Shown piece after piece: positions 23,468-30,869 of a stretch of 33,004 bases of DNA. Every line of letters begins with the position of its first letter. The stretch's first letter is position 1. The stretch is taken from NCBI GenBank assembly GCA_903845345.1, contig CAIMXF010000328.1:1-33004 (forward strand), written 5' to 3'. The notes under the pieces are model-generated. The model saw nothing but the letters and a program-made list of their open reading frames with translations, made no database searches and had not been told where the DNA came from. The stretch is from an uncultured beta proteobacterium. GTDB taxonomy: Bacteria > Pseudomonadota > Gammaproteobacteria > Burkholderiales > Burkholderiaceae_C. The position numbers were made by a program, and so were the translations under genes.

Positions 23468-24157
23468 ATGAAGCAATATGGCGCCGAGTTCCTCGGCGCG
23501 TTCTGGTTGGTGCTGGGCGGCTGCGGCAGCGCGGTGCTCGCGGCGGCGTTTCCCGGCGTGGGCATCGGCCTGCTGGGCGTGTCGCTGGCCTTCGGCCTGA
23601 CGGTGCTGACGATGGCCTACGCGATCGGCCCGATCTCCGGCTGCCACCTGAACCCGGCGGTGTCGGTGGGCCTGTGGGCCGCGGGCCGCTTCCCGGGCGA
23701 CAAGCTGCCGGGCTACATCGTGGCGCAGGTGTTCGGCGCGATCATCGCGGGCGGCGTGCTGTACGTGATCGCCAGCGGCGGCCCGGGCTTCGACGTCGCC
23801 AAGGGCTTCGCATCCAACGGCTACGGCCTGCGTTCGCCGGGCGGCTATTCGATGACGTCGGCGCTGGTCTGCGAAGTCGTGATGACGATGTTCTTCCTGA
23901 TCGTCATCCTCGGCTCGACCGACTCGCGCGCGCCGGGCCAGTTCGCGCCGATCCCGATCGGCCTCGCGCTGACGCTGATCCACCTCGTCAGCATCCCCGT
24001 GACGAACACGTCGGTCAACCCGGCGCGCAGCACGGGCGTGGCGATCTACGCCGGTGCACCCGCGCTGGAGCAGCTGTGGCTGTTCTGGCTGGCGCCCATC
24101 GTCGGCGCGGTGATCGGCTCGTACGTCTTCCGCCTGGTGCGCGGCAAGGACGAGTGA
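23468..24157 (+). CDS. aqpZ: Aquaporin Z, water channel
   Basis: A 229-residue inner-membrane channel with six helices and two half-helices carrying the paired NPA motifs (HLNPAVS, residues 62-64; VNPARS, residues 184-186). The selectivity filter can be read as Phe43, His172, Thr181 and Arg187, which matches water-selective AqpZ and not glycerol facilitators; so despite the glycerol-type genes elsewhere in the window it is a water channel. The ATG at 23468 is preferred over one at 23429 because AGAGGAG lies just before it and [15 protein letters not shown] is the family start. A clear promoter lies about 60 bp upstream. Confidence 0.96.
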   Translation: MKQYGAEFLGAFWLVLGGCGSAVLAAAFPGVGIGLLGVSLAFGLTVLTMAYAIGPISGCHLNPAVSVGLWAAGRFPGDKLPGYIVAQVFGAIIAGGVLYVIASGGPGFDVAKGFASNGYGLRSPGGYSMTSALVCEVVMTMFFLIVILGSTDSRAPGQFAPIPIGLALTLIHLVSIPVTNTSVNPARSTGVAIYAGAPALEQLWLFWLAPIVGAVIGSYVFRLVRGKDE

Positions 24158-24169
24158 GCCTCTGATAAC

Positions 24170-24198
24170 GTCGCGCTCCCACACCCGAGGAGCGCGAC
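24170..24198 (+). promoter_or_regulatory. Perfect 10-bp hairpin burying the ribosome site of the CYTH gene
   Basis: GTCGCGCTCC at 24170-24179 pairs exactly with GGAGCGCGAC at 24189-24198 over a 9-nt loop. The right arm contains GGAG of the Shine-Dalgarno (GAGGAG, 24187-24192) for the ATG at 24202. A GATAAC hexamer at 24164-24169 could be a -10, in which case its own mRNA would start inside the left arm and escape the hairpin, while read-through mRNA from aqpZ would form it. Confidence 0.5.
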
Positions 24199-24201
24199 GC
24201 C

Positions 24202-24714
24202 ATGGCTCGCAACATCGAGATCAAGGCGCGCGTCGCCGACATGCACGCGCTCGCCGCGCGCGCCGCGGCCATCGCCGACGGCGGCCCGACGCACATCCCG
24301 CAGGACGACACCTTCTTCCGCTGCGACAACGGTCGCCTGAAGCTGCGCGCGTTCGCCGACGGCCGTGGCGAGCTGATCTTCTACCGCCGCCCCGACGGCG
24401 ACGGGCCGAAGGTCTCGTTCTACGTGCTGTCGCCCACCGGGTCGCCCGACACGCTGCGCGACGCGCTGACGCTGGCCAACGGCCAGGAAGGCCGCGTCGT
24501 GAAGCACCGCACGCTGTTCATGGTGGGCCGCACCCGCGTGCACCTCGATCGCGTGCAGGGGCTGGGCGACTACATGGAACTCGAGGTCGTGCTGGCCGAC
24601 CACGAAGCGATCGAGGACGGCGTGCGCGAGGCGCATGCGCTGATGGCGCGGCTGGGCATTGCGCAGGACTGCCTCGTCACGGGTGCGTACCACGACCTGC
24701 TGCGGGCGCGTTGA
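24202..24714 (+). CDS. CYTH-domain protein, class IV adenylate cyclase-like
   Basis: A 170-residue protein starting MARNIEIKARV, the CYTH strand-1 motif. The usual pattern is Glu-x-Glu-x-Lys; here the first glutamate position is Asn (N-I-E-I-K), as in many class IV-like members. Later strands show DDTFFRCDNGRLKLRAF, ELIFYRRPDG and YMELEVVLAD, the charged tunnel that binds a triphosphate and metal. Family members make cAMP or hydrolyse thiamine or inorganic triphosphates; the activity cannot be told. It is 44 bp downstream of aqpZ. Confidence 0.88.
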   Translation: MARNIEIKARVADMHALAARAAAIADGGPTHIPQDDTFFRCDNGRLKLRAFADGRGELIFYRRPDGDGPKVSFYVLSPTGSPDTLRDALTLANGQEGRVVKHRTLFMVGRTRVHLDRVQGLGDYMELEVVLADHEAIEDGVREAHALMARLGIAQDCLVTGAYHDLLRAR

Positions 24715-24715
24715 T

Positions 24716-25093
24716 TCAACGCGACAGAAGCGTCCACCAGAAGAAGATCGCGACGTTCGCGACCACCGACAGCCAGAACCGGATCCGGAACGTGCGCTTG
24801 GCCGTCTTGTGCCGCAACAGCTGCTGCGCCACGATCGCGCCCGGCCAGCCGCCGACGACCCCCAGCGACAGCAGCATCGATTCGGAGACGCGCTCGCGCC
24901 CCGCGCGCGCGGCGGACTTGTCGATCGCGTAGAACGCGAAGCACAGCGCGCTCGCGCCGGCGTAGAGCAGGTCAGTCCACGGCGGCACGCCACGCAGCGC
25001 GGCCGCGACGGCATACAGCGTCGCGAACGCGCTCAGGACGACGATGCTCACGCTATCGAAGCGACGCTTCGCGGGACGAGGAGAAGAGCGCAC
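24716..25093 (-). CDS. DUF1294-family membrane protein
   Basis: A 125-residue protein with two N-terminal hydrophobic helices (SIVVLSAFATLYAVAAAL and LLYAGASALCFAFYAI), then the DUF1294 core DKSAARAGRERVSESMLLSL and GGWPGAIVAQQLLRHKTAKR, and a last helix (WLSVVANVAIFFWW). Function is unknown. The GTG at 25093 is the preferred start: the ATG at 25138 would add a polar tail and TACAGT lies seven bases before 25093, the same hexamer as before the DOPA-dioxygenase-like gene. It is convergent with the CYTH gene (1 bp apart) and divergent from the acetyltransferase. Confidence 0.82.
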   Translation of the reverse strand: MRSSPRPAKRRFDSVSIVVLSAFATLYAVAAALRGVPPWTDLLYAGASALCFAFYAIDKSAARAGRERVSESMLLSLGVVGGWPGAIVAQQLLRHKTAKRTFRIRFWLSVVANVAIFFWWTLLSR

Positions 25094-25100
25094 GGCCGCC

Positions 25101-25106
25101 ACTGTA
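25101..25106 (-). promoter_or_regulatory. Candidate -10 hexamer (TACAGT) before the DUF1294 gene
   Basis: On the minus strand TACAGT is followed by seven bases and then the GTG at 25093, with no ribosome site. On the plus strand an overlapping TACGAT (25105-25110) could serve the acetyltransferase gene, whose ATG is 26 bp further on. Confidence 0.4.
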
Positions 25107-25136
25107 CGATGGCACGCCGAGTCCGCCGAGTTCGCC

Positions 25137-25556
25137 ATGCAGGTCCGCCCCTTCCTCGATTCCGACGAAGCCGCCGTCATCGCCCTGTGGGAGGCCGCCG
25201 GCCTCACGCGATCGTGGAACGATCCGCGCAAGGACATCGAGCGCAAGCGATCGGTGCAGCGCGAATGGTTCCTGGTCGGCACCGTCGGCGACGCCGTGAT
25301 GGCGTCGATCATGATCGGCTACGACGGCCATCGCGGCTGGATCAACTACCTCGCCGTGGCGCCGGAACATCGCAAGAAGGGCCACGCGCGCGCGCTGATG
25401 CGCGAGGCCGAGCGGCTGCTGGCGGACGCGGGCTGTCCGAAGATCAACCTGCAGATCCGCACCAGCAACGCGTCGGTGATCGAGTTCTACCGGGCGATCG
25501 GCTACGCGCAGGATGACGTGGTGTCGTTCGGGCGCCGGCTCATCGCCGACGAATGA
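25137..25556 (+). CDS. GNAT-family acetyltransferase, YpeA-like
   Basis: A 139-residue enzyme. VRPFLDSDEAAVIALWEAAGL with RSWNDPRKDIERK is the typical start of the YpeA group, followed by the acetyl-CoA loop LAVAPEHRKKGHARALM and the C-terminal strand INLQIRTSNASVIEFYRAIGY. Its substrate is unknown. The ATG at 25137 gives the family-like start; longer readings from 25044 run through the divergent gene. Its end is 3 bp from the end of convergent dbpA. Confidence 0.88.
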   Translation: MQVRPFLDSDEAAVIALWEAAGLTRSWNDPRKDIERKRSVQREWFLVGTVGDAVMASIMIGYDGHRGWINYLAVAPEHRKKGHARALMREAERLLADAGCPKINLQIRTSNASVIEFYRAIGYAQDDVVSFGRRLIADE

Positions 25557-25559
25557 CGC

Positions 25560-26966
25560 CTACTCGGTGATGCCCTCGATGCGCCGCGCGCGCACGCGCT
25601 TGCCCTTGACGAGGCCCGCGTTCAACTTCGACAGCGCCTTGTCCGCGATCGCGCGTTCGACCGCGACGTAGGTGGCCATCTCGGTCACGTTGATCTTGCC
25701 GATCTGGGCGCCGGGAAAGCCCATGTCCTTGGTCAGCGCGCCCAGCACGTCGCCCGGGCGGATCTTTTCCTTGCGGCCGCCGAGGATCTGCAGCGTGACC
25801 ATGGGCGCGACGAGCGGCTTGTCGGAGCCCTTGTCCAGCTCCGTCAGCTTGTGCCACTCGGTCTCCGACTTCTGCAGCAGCTCGATGTTGCCGACCCGGC
25901 CCATCTCCTCGAGGCTCGCGAGGTTCAGCGCGAGGCCTTCTTCGCCGGCGCGGCCGGTGCGGCCGATGCGGTGGATGTGCTGCTCGGTCTCGTAGGTGAC
26001 GTCCACGTTGATCACGCACTCGAGGCGCGCGATGTCCAGGCCGCGCGCGGCGACGTCGGTGGCCACCAGCACCGAGCAGCTGCGGTTGGCGAACTGGATC
26101 AGCACCTGGTCGCGGTCGCGCTGCTCGAGATCGCCGTGCAGCGCGATCGCCTGGATGCCTTCGGCCGTGAGCACGTCCACCAGGTCGCGGCACTGCTGCT
26201 TGGTGTTGCAGAACGCGATCGTGCTGCCCGGCTGGTAGTGGCGCAGCAGGCGGCCGACGGCATGCAGGCGCTCGCTCGGCTTGACCTCGTACCAGAGCTG
26301 GCGGATCTGCGCGGCGTCGTGGCGCGACTCCACCTTCACCGTCTGCGGGTTGCGCATGAACTGCTGGCTCAGCTTCGCGATGCCCTCGGGATAGGTCGCC
26401 GAGAACAACAGCGTCTGGCGCGTCTTCGGGCAGGCGCCCGCGACGGCCTTGATGTCGTCGACGAAGCCCATGTCCAGCATGCGGTCGGCCTCGTCGAGCA
26501 CCAGCGTCCTCAGGCCGGACAGGTCGAGCGCCTCGCGCTCCAGCAGGTCCATCACGCGGCCCGGCGTGCCCACGATCACGTGCGCGCCGTGCTCCAGGCT
26601 CGCGAGCTGGTTGCGCACCGGCACGCCGCCGACGATCGTCAGCACCTTGACGTTTTCCTCCGCGCGCGCCAGCCGCCGCGTCTCGACGGCCACCTGCTCG
26701 GCGAGCTCGCGCGTGGGGCACAGCACCAGGCACTGGATGCCGAAGTGGCGCGGGTTGAGCTTGTCCAGCATCGCCAGCGCGAACGCGGCGGTCTTGCCGC
26801 TGCCGGTCTTGGCCTGCGCGAGCAGGTCGTGGCCGGCCAGCGCCACGGGCAGCGCGGCGGCCTGGATGGGCGTCATCTCCAGGTAGCCCAGCTGGGCCAG
26901 GTTGGCGAGGACGGCGGGCGGCAGCGACAGGGTGCTGAACGAGTTGGCGGAGGCGGGCGTGGTCAT
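25560..26966 (-). CDS. dbpA: ATP-dependent RNA helicase DbpA
   Basis: A 468-residue DEAD-box helicase that helps assemble the large ribosomal subunit. Motifs in order: the Q motif (MTPIQAAALPVAL), AKTGSGKT (motif I), PTRELAEQ, TPGRVMDLL, VLDEADRML (DEAD), LLFSATYPEG (SAT), VATDVAARGLD and HRIGRTGRAG. The C-terminal 75 or so residues (GRKEKIRPGDVLGALTKDMG, MATYVAVERAIADKAL) are the DbpA-specific RNA-binding domain that recognises 23S rRNA helix 92. The ATG at 26966 fits the family start; GACAAT lies five bases upstream and no ribosome site is present. Confidence 0.96.
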   Translation of the reverse strand: MTTPASANSFSTLSLPPAVLANLAQLGYLEMTPIQAAALPVALAGHDLLAQAKTGSGKTAAFALAMLDKLNPRHFGIQCLVLCPTRELAEQVAVETRRLARAEENVKVLTIVGGVPVRNQLASLEHGAHVIVGTPGRVMDLLEREALDLSGLRTLVLDEADRMLDMGFVDDIKAVAGACPKTRQTLLFSATYPEGIAKLSQQFMRNPQTVKVESRHDAAQIRQLWYEVKPSERLHAVGRLLRHYQPGSTIAFCNTKQQCRDLVDVLTAEGIQAIALHGDLEQRDRDQVLIQFANRSCSVLVATDVAARGLDIARLECVINVDVTYETEQHIHRIGRTGRAGEEGLALNLASLEEMGRVGNIELLQKSETEWHKLTELDKGSDKPLVAPMVTLQILGGRKEKIRPGDVLGALTKDMGFPGAQIGKINVTEMATYVAVERAIADKALSKLNAGLVKGKRVRARRIEGITE

Positions 26967-26971
26967 CCCGC

Positions 26972-26977
26972 ATTGTC
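26972..26977 (-). promoter_or_regulatory. Candidate -10 hexamer (GACAAT) before dbpA
   Basis: On the minus strand GACAAT is followed by five bases and the ATG at 26966, without a Shine-Dalgarno. No good -35 is seen. It fits the leaderless pattern of several genes in the window. Confidence 0.4.
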
Positions 26978-27056
26978 GACGATCAGGGTTTGTACCGGGT
27001 AGGATGGCGCGCCGCCTTTGCCGAACGCGCGCATTCGTGCGCACACTCCCGTACCG

Positions 27057-27728
27057 ATGACCGCCTCCGCCCGCCTTTCCAGCCCCGCCGCCGAACGCAA
27101 CCGCCAGCCCATCCTGGACGTGCTGCGCCGCGTGCTGCCGCCCTCCGGCCGCGCGCTGGAGATCGCCAGCGGCAGCGGCCAGCACGTGTCGTGGTTCGCG
27201 CGCCACCTGCCCGGCTGGACGTGGCAGCCGACCGAGTACGCCGCGGCGTCGCTGCCGTCGATCGCGGCGTGGAGCGTGCTGGACGCGCACGACCTCGCCG
27301 AGTCGCCGCAGGCCGCGGCCCGCGTCGGCCCGCTCGCCAACGTGCGGCCGCCGCTGCAGCTGGACGTCTGCGCAACGACGTGGCCCGTCGACGGCCTCTT
27401 CGACGCGATCACCTGCGCCAACATGATCCACGCGTCGCCGCCGCCGACGCTGCCCGGCCTGATGCAGGGCGCCGGACGGCATCTCGCGCGCGATGGCGTG
27501 CTGGTGACCTACGGCCCGTACATCCTCGACGACGAGCCGCTGGCCGCCAGCAACGTCGAGTTCGACGCCTGGCTCAAGTCGCGCGACCCGGGCTGGGGCA
27601 TCCGCCGCCTGGCCGACGCGCTCGCGCACGCGCGTGGCGCGGGCCTGCGCCTGCGCGAGCGCATCGCGATGCCCGCCAACAACCTGATGCTTGTCTTTGA
27701 ACGTTCGCTCGAACGCGAAGGAGCCTGA
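27057..27728 (+). CDS. DUF938 SAM-dependent methyltransferase-like protein
   Basis: A 223-residue protein. PAAERNRQPILDVLRRVLPP followed by ALEIASGSGQHVSWFARHLP is the DUF938 start with the SAM-binding loop; later segments FDAITCANMIHASPPPT and VLVTYGPYILDD are also typical. The methyl acceptor is unknown. The ATG at 27057 is the family-like start; a TTG at 27018 would extend it without support. It is divergent from dbpA and reads into the DUF1415 gene, 3 bp away. Confidence 0.88.
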   Translation: MTASARLSSPAAERNRQPILDVLRRVLPPSGRALEIASGSGQHVSWFARHLPGWTWQPTEYAAASLPSIAAWSVLDAHDLAESPQAAARVGPLANVRPPLQLDVCATTWPVDGLFDAITCANMIHASPPPTLPGLMQGAGRHLARDGVLVTYGPYILDDEPLAASNVEFDAWLKSRDPGWGIRRLADALAHARGAGLRLRERIAMPANNLMLVFERSLEREGA

Positions 27729-27731
27729 CTC

Positions 27732-28346
27732 GTGACCGACGCCATCAACACCGCCGACGCCTCGCCCGACGGCGTGCCCGCCGCGCTGGCCATCGCCGAG
27801 ACGCGCGCCTGGGTGCGCCGCGCCGTGATCGGGCTGAACCTGTGCCCGTTCGCACGCGCGGTCGACGCGAAGGAGCAGATCCGCTACGTCTTCAGCGAAG
27901 CCACCGACGCCGAGACGCTGCTGGCGACGCTGGTCGTCGAGCTGCAGCGCCTGGCCGACACCGATCCGGACGTCGTCGACACGACCATGGTCATACATCC
28001 CCGGGTATTCGCCGACTTCGAGGACTTCAACGATTTCCTCGAGCTCGCCGATGCCGCCGTGGAGGATCTCGACCTCGACGGCGTGCTGCAGGTCGCCAGC
28101 TTCCACCCGCGGTTCCAGTTCGCCGACACCGAGCCCGACGACATCACCAACGCCACCAACCGCTCGCCGTACCCGACGCTGCACCTGCTGCGCGAAGAGA
28201 GCGTCGACCGCGCCGTCGCCGCGTTCCCGGAGGCCGAGGCGATCTTCGAACGCAACATGGACACGCTCGAGAAGCTCGGTCCGCAGGGCTGGGCCGCGGT
28301 GAAAAGGAGTTGGGAAGACGACGCGGCCGCGGAGTTCGGCGGCTGA
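27732..28346 (+). CDS. DUF1415-family protein
   Basis: A 204-residue cytoplasmic protein with GTG start at 27732, preceded by GAAGGAG. The family pattern is clear: TRAWVRRAVIGLNLCPFA near the N-terminus, the acidic middle FEDFNDFLELADAAVEDLDL, then GVLQVASFHPRFQFADTEPD and NRSPYPTLHLLREESVDRA. Function is unknown. It forms an operon with the DUF938 gene. Confidence 0.9.
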   Translation: MTDAINTADASPDGVPAALAIAETRAWVRRAVIGLNLCPFARAVDAKEQIRYVFSEATDAETLLATLVVELQRLADTDPDVVDTTMVIHPRVFADFEDFNDFLELADAAVEDLDLDGVLQVASFHPRFQFADTEPDDITNATNRSPYPTLHLLREESVDRAVAAFPEAEAIFERNMDTLEKLGPQGWAAVKRSWEDDAAAEFGG

Positions 28347-28371
28347 CGGTCGCGTGTCGAGATCGCCCGAC

Positions 28372-28399
28372 TTGCAACTTTTGTAACGCGCGACACACT
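28372..28399 (+). promoter_or_regulatory. Candidate promoter of the receiver-EAL gene
   Basis: TTGCAA at 28372-28377, a 16-bp spacer, and CACACT at 28394-28399, in an AT-richer patch between the DUF1415 stop and the ATG at 28408. The predicted start is within about 7 nt of the ATG, so the leader would be very short. Confidence 0.45.
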
Positions 28400-28407
28400 G
28401 GGGATGT

Positions 28408-29649
28408 ATGGTTCCCCCCGCCAAGCCTTCGTCCATCGTCTCGTTGCTCGTCGTCGACGACAACATCGTGCAGCGCATGCAGGTGGTGGCGCTGTGCCGC
28501 GAGCTGGGCGTCGAGATGATCTACGAGGCCGCCAGCGGCGCCGAGGCGCTCGAGCTGCTGTCGCTGCTGGTGCTGCCGCCGGACGTCGCGATCGTCGATC
28601 TCGAGATGCCCGGCATGGACGGCGTCGAGCTGATCGAGCTGCTGCACGAACGCCAGCTGGCGATCCCGCTGGTGGTCGTCTCCAGCCGCGAGGTGGTGCT
28701 GATCAACACCGTCGAGGCGATGGCGCGCAACCTCGGCATCCCGGTGGTGGCAGGCATCCGCAAGCCGGTGCAGCGCGAGGCGCTCGCGGCCGCCTTCGAG
28801 GGCTGGAACCGCGAGCAGGCCGAACCCGGCGTGGCAGCGGATCGCGCGCCGCAGGTCGAGATCGACTCCCGCGACCTCGCCGCGGCCATCGAGTCGGGCG
28901 CGATCGACGTGCACTACCAGCCCAAGGTCGACATGACGCAGGGCGTGGTCTGCGGCGTCGAGGCGCTGGCGCGCTGGACCCATCCGACGCTCGGCGAGAT
29001 CCGCCCCGACCGCTTCGTCGAACTTGCCGAGCACGAGGGCCTGATCCACGCGCTCACGATGACGGTGCTGCGCCAGGCCTTCGGCGTGGCGGCGCGCTGG
29101 AACGCGGCGGGGATGCGGCTGTCGATGGCGGTCAATCTCTCGCCGCTGCTGCTGGAGGATCCGACCCTGGTGCGCGAGCTCTCGACGCTGCTCGAGGAGC
29201 ACGGCCTCGAGGCGCGCCAGATCGTGCTGGAGATCACCGAGAGCTCGGTGGTCGACTGCATGGGCGTGGCGCTGGGCGTGCTGGCGCGGCTGCGCCTGAA
29301 GGGCTTCGGCCTGTCGATCGACGACTACGGCACCGGCTTCTCGTCGATGCAGCAACTCGCGCGCATCCCGTTCAGCGAACTCAAGATCGACCGCGCCTTC
29401 GTGCGCGGCGCGCACCAGCGCACCAACCTGCGCGTGATCCTGCAGTCGGCCCTCGACATGTCGCGCCAGCTGGGCCTGGTGACGGTGGCCGAAGGCATCG
29501 AGACGCTGGCCGACTGGCAACTGGTGCGCGACTTCGGCTGCGGCGTCGGCCAGGGCTTCCTGATTTCGGCGGCGATGCCCGCGGATCGACTTCCGGACTG
29601 GATCGAGCGGCATGCGCCGCGCTTGTTCCAGCTGGGCACCGCGTGCTGA
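28408..29649 (+). CDS. Response regulator with EAL cyclic-di-GMP phosphodiesterase domain
   Basis: A 413-residue two-domain protein. Receiver domain (about 10-135): acidic pair Asp17/Asp18, phospho-acceptor Asp64 in IVDLEMPGMDG, Ser92/93 and Lys119 in IRKPVQ, all intact. EAL domain (about 150-400): VEALARW (the EAL motif at 185-187), MAVNLSPLLL, LEITESSV, SIDDYGTGFSS, LKIDRAF, VAEGIET and GQGFLIS, so every catalytic and metal-binding motif is present and it should degrade c-di-GMP to pGpG. No histidine kinase lies beside it, so its partner is elsewhere. A second ATG at 28404 is out of frame. Confidence 0.95.
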   Translation: MVPPAKPSSIVSLLVVDDNIVQRMQVVALCRELGVEMIYEAASGAEALELLSLLVLPPDVAIVDLEMPGMDGVELIELLHERQLAIPLVVVSSREVVLINTVEAMARNLGIPVVAGIRKPVQREALAAAFEGWNREQAEPGVAADRAPQVEIDSRDLAAAIESGAIDVHYQPKVDMTQGVVCGVEALARWTHPTLGEIRPDRFVELAEHEGLIHALTMTVLRQAFGVAARWNAAGMRLSMAVNLSPLLLEDPTLVRELSTLLEEHGLEARQIVLEITESSVVDCMGVALGVLARLRLKGFGLSIDDYGTGFSSMQQLARIPFSELKIDRAFVRGAHQRTNLRVILQSALDMSRQLGLVTVAEGIETLADWQLVRDFGCGVGQGFLISAAMPADRLPDWIERHAPRLFQLGTAC

Positions 29650-29661
29650 TGCGGGCGGCTT

Positions 29662-30159
29662 TCAATCCGTCCGCTTCAACACCACCCTGAACATCGTCGC
29701 CCACCCATCGGCCGTCTGCGCCTCGCTCCACGCCTCGTAGGCCTTGTCGCCCTGGCGCGTCCAGCGGGCGCGGTAGACCAGGGCCTCGCCGTCGGAGATG
29801 TATTGCGTGTCGGGGAACAGCAGCGCCTCGGGCAGGCTCTCGACCGTGCCGCGGCTGAAGCCGCCGGTGCTTTCGACGTAGAGGAACTCGAGCTTGTTGC
29901 CGGCCGGGTCGACGTAGTAGGTGGACTCGCCGCTGAACTCGGGCCTGCCGGAGGTGCGCACGGTGTGGGTGTCGCGCAGCGCGTGCCCGCCGGCCATCCA
30001 CGCGAAGCAGTGTTCGTCGGTGCGCTTGCCGTCGGGGAACGTGGCCTTCCAGCAATGGCCCGCGAGGAACGCCATCGGCTTGAGCAGTTCGGACGGCTGC
30101 GCGGCCGACGCGGCGCCGGCGAACACGGTCAGGACAAGGGCGGCGAGCGGGCTGCGCAT
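29662..30159 (-). CDS. Exported protein, DUF1579-like
   Basis: A 165-residue protein with a signal peptide (MRSPLAALVLTVFAGAASA, cut before AQPSE). The mature part begins LLKPMAFLAGHCWKATFPDGK and continues DEHCFAWMAGGHALRDTH, a pattern like DUF1579/DUF6265-type lipocalin-fold proteins; two cysteines could form a disulfide. A GGAG ribosome site sits about 10 bases before the ATG, next to a run of eight Gs that could vary in length. Function is unknown. It is convergent with the receiver-EAL gene (12 bp apart). Confidence 0.8.
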   Translation of the reverse strand: MRSPLAALVLTVFAGAASAAQPSELLKPMAFLAGHCWKATFPDGKRTDEHCFAWMAGGHALRDTHTVRTSGRPEFSGESTYYVDPAGNKLEFLYVESTGGFSRGTVESLPEALLFPDTQYISDGEALVYRARWTRQGDKAYEAWSEAQTADGWATMFRVVLKRTD

Positions 30160-30273
30160 GGCGGGAACTCCGGGGGGGGCGCGCGGCTGCGACGGCAGCG
30201 CGGGCGGATTCCGAGTCTAGCGACAAAGCCCCGCGCCGGCGTCACGACAAAGGGGGATGGCGCACGCAGGCGC

Positions 30274-30279
30274 TATCCT
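30274..30279 (+). promoter_or_regulatory. Candidate -10 hexamer (TATCCT) six bases before a small gene
   Basis: TATCCT is followed by six bases and the ATG at 30286, without a ribosome site, the same spacing as at 2151 and 3132. No -35 element is clear. Confidence 0.4.
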
Positions 30280-30285
30280 GCGCGC

Positions 30286-30555
30286 ATGAAACACGCCGGC
30301 CCCGCGACCCTGCAGACGCTCGCCCCGCTTCTTGCGCGGCTGCGCGCGCTGCCCGGAATCGTCGAACGCAGCCCGGGCTGTTTCTACAAGGGCTCGAAGG
30401 CGTTCCTGCACTTCCACGAGGATCCGTCGGGCACGCATGCCGACGTGCGGCTGGAAGCGGCGTCCGACTTCACGCGCATGCGCACCGGGAGCGCGCGGGA
30501 GCAGGACGCGCTGGTGGCCGCCGCCACGCGGGCGCTGGAAGCCGCGCGCAAGTAA
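30286..30555 (+). CDS. Small conserved protein of unknown function (89 aa)
   Basis: It starts MKHAGPATLQTLAPLLARLR and has a compact motif GCFYKGSKAFLHFHEDPSG followed by HADVRLEAAS, the kind of pattern seen in small MmcQ/YjbR- or luciferase-like domains, but I cannot assign a family safely. No signal peptide. Codon use matches the neighbours. It ends 7 bp before the convergent cbpM. Confidence 0.75.
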   Translation: MKHAGPATLQTLAPLLARLRALPGIVERSPGCFYKGSKAFLHFHEDPSGTHADVRLEAASDFTRMRTGSAREQDALVAAATRALEAARK

Positions 30556-30562
30556 CGGCGCC

Positions 30563-30868
30563 TCACGCCAGCCCGTGCGCGCCCATCAGCGCGCGCAGGC
30601 GCCGCAGCTCGGCCTGCAGGTCGAGGATCAGCGCCGCGGTGTCGAGGTTGGCGCCGAAGTCGCGCTCCAGCCGGCGCGCGGCGAGCGCGCGTTGCAGGTC
30701 GGCGCTGCGAAAGTGCCAGCGCTCGGGCGGTTCGGTGGGGGTGTCGACGTGCAGGATCTCCACCTCGACGAGGCGCAGCACCCAGTGATCCTCGGCGCCG
30801 ACGGCGCGGGCCAGTTCGCGCACGCTGAGGGGTGCGGAATCGATGACGGTCGTGGTGATGGCGCGCAT
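30563..30868 (-). CDS. cbpM: Chaperone modulator CbpM
   Basis: A 101-residue protein that binds the J-domain of CbpA and blocks its stimulation of DnaK. The N-terminal part resembles a MerR-like helix-turn-helix (LSVRELARAVGAEDHWVLRLVE), then HFRSADLQRALAARRLERDF and a C-terminal helix DLQAELRRLRAL, as expected for the family. Its ATG is one base after the cbpA stop, so the two are one unit. Confidence 0.88.
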   Translation of the reverse strand: MRAITTTVIDSAPLSVRELARAVGAEDHWVLRLVEVEILHVDTPTEPPERWHFRSADLQRALAARRLERDFGANLDTAALILDLQAELRRLRALMGAHGLA

Positions 30869-30869
30869 C

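Noticed and set aside
25136-25139. Divergent genes sharing a CATG with overlapping ATG starts
   Set aside because: The minus-strand gene fits better with the GTG at 25093, which begins next to its first helix and has TACAGT in front; the longer N-terminus is polar and unlike DUF1294.
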